Shown: positions 59,154 through 64,000 of the stretch, piece after piece
How positions within the stretch are numbered: position 1 is the first letter of the stretch
How the letters are laid out: every line of letters begins with the position of its first letter
From: Climacium dendroides
Taxonomy: Eukaryota > Streptophyta > Bryopsida > Hypnales > Climaciaceae
DNA: 64,000 nucleotides
Assembly: GCA_950106755.1 (NCBI GenBank)
Contig: OX467090.1
Span: forward strand, 13,329,489 to 13,393,488
Direction: 5' to 3'
Notes under the pieces: model-generated
The model's database searches: none
Told to the model about the DNA's origin: nothing
The model's input: the letters and a program-made list of their open reading frames with translations, nothing else
Made by a program: the position numbers and the translations under genes

Positions 59154-61036
59154 CTTGTCTAGTAGGCATGTTAGAAGGACTCAAAATTTGAAAAGCACCT
59201 ATAATTCCATTATCTACAAAACGACTTTCTAAAGCAAGACAAACATTTTAAGCATAATTGTTTTGAAAGGCAAGGGCAGATTCTAAATCTGCTCATGTCG
59301 TATCCCTAATCATTTCTACACCATGATACATAGAACCATGAATTTTAGATTGCAATCTTCTCATATAACCTCTAGGTGGACCAAAATCTAGAAGAATATG
59401 ATAACCAATACTCTCATTAAAGGCAGGGTTGTCATAACAGGTGAACCGGACCGGACAGACGGTCTGAACGGCTTTAATTTTGAGAGTTTTGCACCTTGAC
59501 GATCCCGTCCACGCCCCGACTATAGCGTTCACGCCCTATCGGGCGAATCGGACGGACGGGCAAACTGGACGAACAAGCGAACCGGACGTCCGCCCACTAT
59601 GAAAACCTTGATTAAAGGTGGCAACATTCAAATTAGTAGAATCATCCACAAACAACATTTGAATTTGTGCAATTTCAATTTTAATTAAAGACCCAATACA
59701 AGAGACATCAACAAATTTGTGTTGAATAATTTTACTAAGAAGAGACAAACTATGCAAAATATCAGCCAAAAAGTGTAAAACATAAATAATTTTGAAAGAC
59801 CGCAACTTATTGAACAAGACTAGGCTAGTACCATCATCTTTTGATGGTGGTGTGTCACAAAAATATACCAAAACACTTTCCAAACTATCACAAAGAGTTG
59901 AAATTGCTTGCCACCTAAACAACCATCGGATTTAATGAAATCTTTTAAGAGTCTTTTGAGAGTCAAACAATTCTTTTTGTAAAGTTTGCAAAGAGGACTT
60001 TCTTTTTGTAGATTTTTTAAAATGTGAAACCATTGAATTAATAAGGTTATCTATTTCATTAGACGACAAAGAAAAACCTTTCCTTTAGCTGCCTCTAAAG
60101 AGGCTAAATTTGTTCTATGAGCAACACAAATGACAACAATCAAATGAGGATTTACCTTGTTTTTCAGCTGTGTTGCAACTCCAGATTTGGATCCCACCAT
60201 TACAGATGCTCCATCTAATCCAAAGCCTGAAAATTTGCTGAAATCCAATCCCTACTCCTTCAAAGTAGATATTAGAGTATCATATATGAAAGTAGCATCT
60301 TTTTTTCCACATACACATTCTATCAAGCCTAAAAACACATATACGGGCATTCCCCATTCTATAAAAGTTGCAAAAATAACCATATGACCTGTGATAGATA
60401 TATCTGTTGATTCATCTATCATAATGCCAAAGTATTTAGAATCTTTAATTCTATCAATTATTTTTTTAATCACACTTGATATCAAAAAAATTAGGTCAGA
60501 GCATCATTTTTCATCATGATACAACTCTTTAGTGATGCATGCATTTAAAAATACAAGTAATTTACACAAACTAGGGAACTTACAAAAAGACAATGTCTCC
60601 TTACCAATGAAGTAAGCTGCCTTGAAAAGAGCAAGGATAGCATCATCACATATTTTATTAGATTCTAAAATGACCTTCTCTATGATTTTTTGATTAGATT
60701 GGATGGTCCAAGTTAACCTCCTATGTTCATCAGACCTTGCATGATCTTGAAAAGTTGAGACTTTTATGTTTATTGAGCCTTGTCTTGCAAAAATAGATTT
60801 CCCACCTTTTTCTTTGCATGTCTTATAGAAAACCTTGCCTAGTGAGGTGTCAAATTCAATCCAGTCAAATTGTGTATACCATACATCTTTCCATAATTTT
60901 GATGCCAACTCAATAAAATTTAAAGTTTATTGTTGTTAGATGAAGTAGTAGATTGTGATGCTTCAACTAAGGCCAAATAATTTTCCTTTTGATTGGATAG
61001 CAACATATTTTTGATGGTCCTTTGACACTTAGCCAT
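59154..61036 (-). pseudogene. hAT/ZNF862-type transposase, N-terminal and middle part
   Basis: The minus-strand ATG at 61036 starts MAKCQRTIKNML; after a frame change near 60910-60920 a TTF-type zinc-finger region follows (FDWIEFDTSLGKVF, DHARSDEHRRLTW). Next come the DUF4371-like block YFGIMIDESTDISITGH, the segment GFGLDGASVMVGSKSGVAT and CVAHRTNLASLEAAKG, then IYVLHFLADILHSL. Known relatives are hAT-derived ZNF862-like genes common in plants. Lesions: TGA at 60504-60506, TAG at 60249-60251, a frame change near 60065-60075, TAA at 59932-59934, a hAT MITE at 59424-59610 and TGA at 59293-59295. The frame then runs to the Gypsy insertion and continues at 42031. Confidence 0.88.
59424..59610. 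mobile_element. hAT-type MITE, 187 bp, GC-rich
   Basis: Ends cagggttgtcata and, inverted, caaggttttcata, flanked by an identical 8-bp duplication attaaagg (59416-59423 and 59611-59618). The interior is GC-rich with many cgga/gaccg units, unlike its AT-rich surroundings. It interrupts the hAT transposase pseudogene between the segments ending NLNVATFN and starting ESIGYHIL. Confidence 0.9.
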
Positions 61037-61560
61037 GATCAAATTACAAATTATTTAAACGAGAGCAAAAACAAGAGTGGGAGAGGTAAGTAGGAGGAAG
61101 AGCAAGAACCGCAGTCGCAGGAGCCGCTCAGTCACAGGAACGGGAGCCGCAAGTGGTAGCCTTGTATTCTTCCAAAGGAGATGGCAATTGTCCTCTTCGA
61201 AGAGCGGGAGCGGGAGGAGCAATAGCTGTAGAAGTCGGACTACAGGAACGAGACTGCAACAACGGGAGGAGCAAGAGCCGGTAGGAGCAACGGGGAGTTA
61301 TAGGAACAGCAGGAGCTGGCGGAGCAAGGAGCAAAGGGAGCCAGCGGAGCCGCGGAGTGCCCGACAGCGGAGGAGAGCCCGACAAGAGCGGGGAGAAGGG
61401 GGAGGAGAGAGAGGAGTGGTAGGAGGCGGAGGAGCGAGGAGCGCACCAAAGCAACAAGCGTAAGCAGGAGTGGGAAGAGCGTAGCAGAGCAACAAGCAGA
61501 AGCAAGAGTGGGAGCAACGAGTAGTGAGTAAGCGGGAATTCATAGAGGTGGAGAGTGTAG
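61037..61560. other. GC/purine-rich low-complexity block upstream of the hAT gene
   Basis: Degenerate units of the type ggagcgggagcaa fill about 61075-61520. The plus strand is open as an Arg/Ser-rich frame and the minus strand as Leu/Ser/Pro-rich frames, all explained by composition. Being directly upstream of the minus-strand hAT start, it may be that gene's CT-rich leader or promoter. Confidence 0.5.
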
Positions 61561-62449
61561 CCGTTGGTGGCTAACCCTAATCTCAATGTTGTAATTGATC
61601 CTACTATTGATAACCGTTTATTTGGGGGTACTTCAGTTGAAATCCGGGTATACCCTTGGGAGATCCTCCAATATCCGGTTTTCCTTACTTCCAAACAGTG
61701 AATTTCTGTCCTCTTGTGAAGAAGTGGAGCTCATTTCTTACCTAGTTTTTTATTGCTTGGTTAATTTCTGCTTTCTTTTTATTTAAACCAGTTTTATTGC
61801 CTCATGAATTGAATGTCGATCGGTAAAGTTACAATTTTGATTGGCTCATCTTACACTAGCTGCCGGTTCTTCCCGTACATTGTGCCACACATCTCAAAAC
61901 TATAATCTTGTTTAAATATTTTTGGTGGCATCAATTGAAATATTTCTCTATTTTTCTGTAAATGCTGCCTAGTTGACAGAATTAATTTTGAAAGTGATGA
62001 AAATAATGTGAAGAGCATCATCAATTGTCTACCATAACGCTCTCTTGACAATATCCAAGCCATTTCATATTTTTTTGAGCTTTGTAGAATTAATTATGAA
62101 ATTTTGAAGTTGAAATGGCATAGGACTGAATTCACCCACCTTCTCAAATGTACATTGTTTGTACATTATTAAATGATATAAAAAAGCAACATGTACAAGT
62201 AGTATACGTTTGAGGAGGTGGGCAATTTTAGAGCCTATGCACTTTTAGAACCTCCTACTTTACCAAGCTAAATTGTTTTAGATATACACTAACTTGCCTT
62301 TAGAACCTCTGATTACTCTCAAAGTGCCTAATTGTTGCACTTAATTAAGTAGTTCCATCTCTAAAGAGTCATGTGGCCTTTGCCAATGACTTAATCCAAT
62401 TTGCAACAATTGTGCATACATTGTGAATGTTGGAGAGGTTGCATGATCT
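61561..62449. other. Intergenic with an R2 repeat fragment
   Basis: About 62064-62290 matches the R2 family (ttgagctttgtaga, gaaattttgaagttgaaatgg, ttttagagcctatgca). The rest shows no gene. Confidence 0.55.
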
Positions 62450-63411
62450 TTAACCCCTAAAGTCCCAAAGTCCTTGCAAGGGAGACTTGGAATTTTGGAT
62501 AGGCTTGTTTGATTTCAATTTTTAACATGATTTTTTGAAACTATTTTTTAAGATAGAAAATTAAATTATCTTTTGGAGAATATATTTTTTTCAATTAGTG
62601 CCCAAGAACAAAAATTATGCCACCCTAAGTTCAAAAAACAACCCGAGAGCTGATCCAAAAAAATCACAAGCAATTGATTTTTTTTTAATTTGATTTTTTT
62701 TCTCAAAGATTATATTTTTGTCTACATTTGAAGCTTTGATTCATTCTATTTGGACTAATGATGAGAAAACTATGAAATTTTTTGTTTTTCAGACAATCTA
62801 AGCATTTTTTGGAAAACTAGCTTATAGATTTCATTTTTAAATGCAATTTTTAAATTTTTCAAAAGAAATTGTTAGATATGGTTAAGTTTGTTTGATAAAA
62901 TAATCTCATTGTTGGGATTATTGTGTTTCAATGCCATCTTAGAGCTATTAACAGTTTAATTTTCCCTTTAGTCTTGAATGTACTTGTACTTAACAAATTT
63001 TTAATGAGTGAAAAATATGTTTATTTTTTTTCCTACGATTTTCAATTCAATTCTTTACAATAAAATATTAGAAAATCAAAATTAGTAAATCAAAAATTCT
63101 AAGTTCAAGAAAATGTCAAAGAATTTTAAGTTCAAAAGATGTCTAAGATGTCAAAGAATTTAGTCAACTAAGGTGTAAAAAAATTTGTTTTCTTCACCTT
63201 TATTGCAAATATCCTACAATTTACGCAATCAAGGTTTTTGAAATTTCTTACATGTGTTCTTATATTAGTCAAGTCTTGGGTCAAGTGCAAGATTCTACAA
63301 TTAAATATATAGGAAAAATAATAATTTTTAAAGTCTTTTCTTCTTTGTAATAGAAATGATAGTTTTGAGTGTTTTTTGATGGAAAAAAGGCCTTGGGACT
63401 TTAGGGGATAA
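62450..63411 (+). mobile_element. R1 non-autonomous TIR element, ~962 bp
   Basis: The left end ttaacccctaaagtcccaaa mirrors the right end ttgggactttaggggataa, giving TIRs of about 20 bp. The interior follows the same order as 21548-22472 (gatagaaaa, a gtgcccaagaacaaaa block, aatctcattgttgggatta, tagttttgagtgtttttt). No open frame of significance. No target duplication confirmed. Confidence 0.7.
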
Positions 63412-64000
63412 CTACAAACCACATTCAAAATAAAAATAAAAAATAATCTTCCAATCATCTCATTTGTAAGAACTTTGAAATTCAATATCTTGTATGCACA
63501 GAGGAGTGAAAGGGCTTTGTTGAAGTGTGAGAGGTTGCATTCTTAATACAAACTAAAAGCTTTACATGCATGAAGGAGTGCATCAAGCTTTGATATGTGG
63601 TGCTTGTAGACATACACATCTCAAATACTTTAGAATTGGTAAATTTATACACATGGAAATTAATAGACATAATTTAATTAGTAAATGTTTCAAATTTACA
63701 TTAGTAACTTTACATTTTAATGGACCAATAGTTGCAATAGAATTTCTAAAAATTATCTATATAACTGATAATGAGTTACATGTTATAATCATGATCCCTT
63801 CCGTCTACTTCCCCTTTTCTAACCTCTTGATCATGTTCATAGTACCAATTCTTTCTCCATCTTTGTCCCCTTCTTCCTCTTCTTCTAGAAGTTCTTCAAG
63901 GTTTATTGTAGGTGGAGATACTAGTGGCAGAAGTAGTGGTGGCAAAGTTATAGGTAGTTGTTGTGTCTTCTACCTTCGAATATTTTGGAAGGTTACACTT
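63412..64000. other. Intergenic, nothing assigned
   Basis: The last 200 bases become less AT-rich, with a cttcttcctcttcttct tract and ggtggagatactagtggcag-type triplets. This could be the edge of a gene beyond the window, but no frame can be supported. Confidence 0.35.

Noticed and set aside
61077..61694. Arg/Ser-rich plus frame and Leu/Ser-rich minus frames
   Set aside because: Low-complexity purine/pyrimidine composition keeps all frames open; no conserved motif.
1..64000. CRISPR arrays, bacterial operons, rRNA or complete tRNA genes
   Set aside because: No regularly spaced repeats with unique spacers, no Shine-Dalgarno-led gene runs and no intact tRNA or rRNA sequence was seen; the tandem repeats present are few-copy and AT-rich.

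Overview
The window looks like a land-plant nuclear genome, probably from a large, repeat-rich one such as a gymnosperm (inference). It is AT-rich DNA with long introns, a plant-type SIN3-like corepressor gene, a plant protein kinase gene in small GC-rich exons, and a giant Ty3/Gypsy retrotransposon with the Asp-tRNA-type primer site typical of Athila-like elements. Nothing bacterial, organellar or CRISPR-like is visible.

1-11 kb: the 3' part of a serine/threonine protein kinase gene on the plus strand. Five exons (3367-3642, 4550-4729, 6738-7010, 9031-9204, 10086-10376) join in frame at GT/AG sites. The start lies upstream of the window or in undetected exons. A decayed duplicate of the last exon follows at about 10.9 kb. 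The introns hold a 666-bp foldback repeat, a short tandem repeat and pieces of dispersed families.

11-24 kb: mostly repeats. These include a perfect 122-bp hAT-type MITE with an 8-bp target duplication (19659-19780), a 925-bp TIR element (21548-22472), a 175-bp tandem duplication and several hairpins. No convincing gene was found.

24-30 kb: a complete-looking SIN3-like (SNL) gene of four exons, predicted 1437 residues, with three PAH domains, a histone-deacetylase interaction domain and the Sin3 C-terminal region. A GA-rich leader precedes it.

30-41.4 kb: AT-rich intergenic DNA with several MITEs, two of them CACTA-like, and a SINE-like fragment.

41.5-61 kb: nested transposons. A decayed hAT/ZNF862-type transposase gene on the minus strand (61036 down to 41479) has been split by a 17,122-bp Gypsy element (42032-59153, TSD CTTGT), and by a 187-bp hAT MITE (59424-59610, TSD ATTAAAGG). 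The two 1770-bp LTRs differ at one base, so the Gypsy insertion is young. Even so, its gag-pol carries four in-frame stops and two frame changes, while an unfamiliar 701-residue third ORF downstream of pol is fully open. That contrast, the long non-coding block before ORF3 with its own TATA box and GC-rich island, and a set of TTAA-centred palindromes in the LTRs and this block are the most interesting things in the window.

61-64 kb: a GC/purine-rich low-complexity block beside the hAT 5' end, then dispersed repeats, including another copy of the TIR element (62450-63411).
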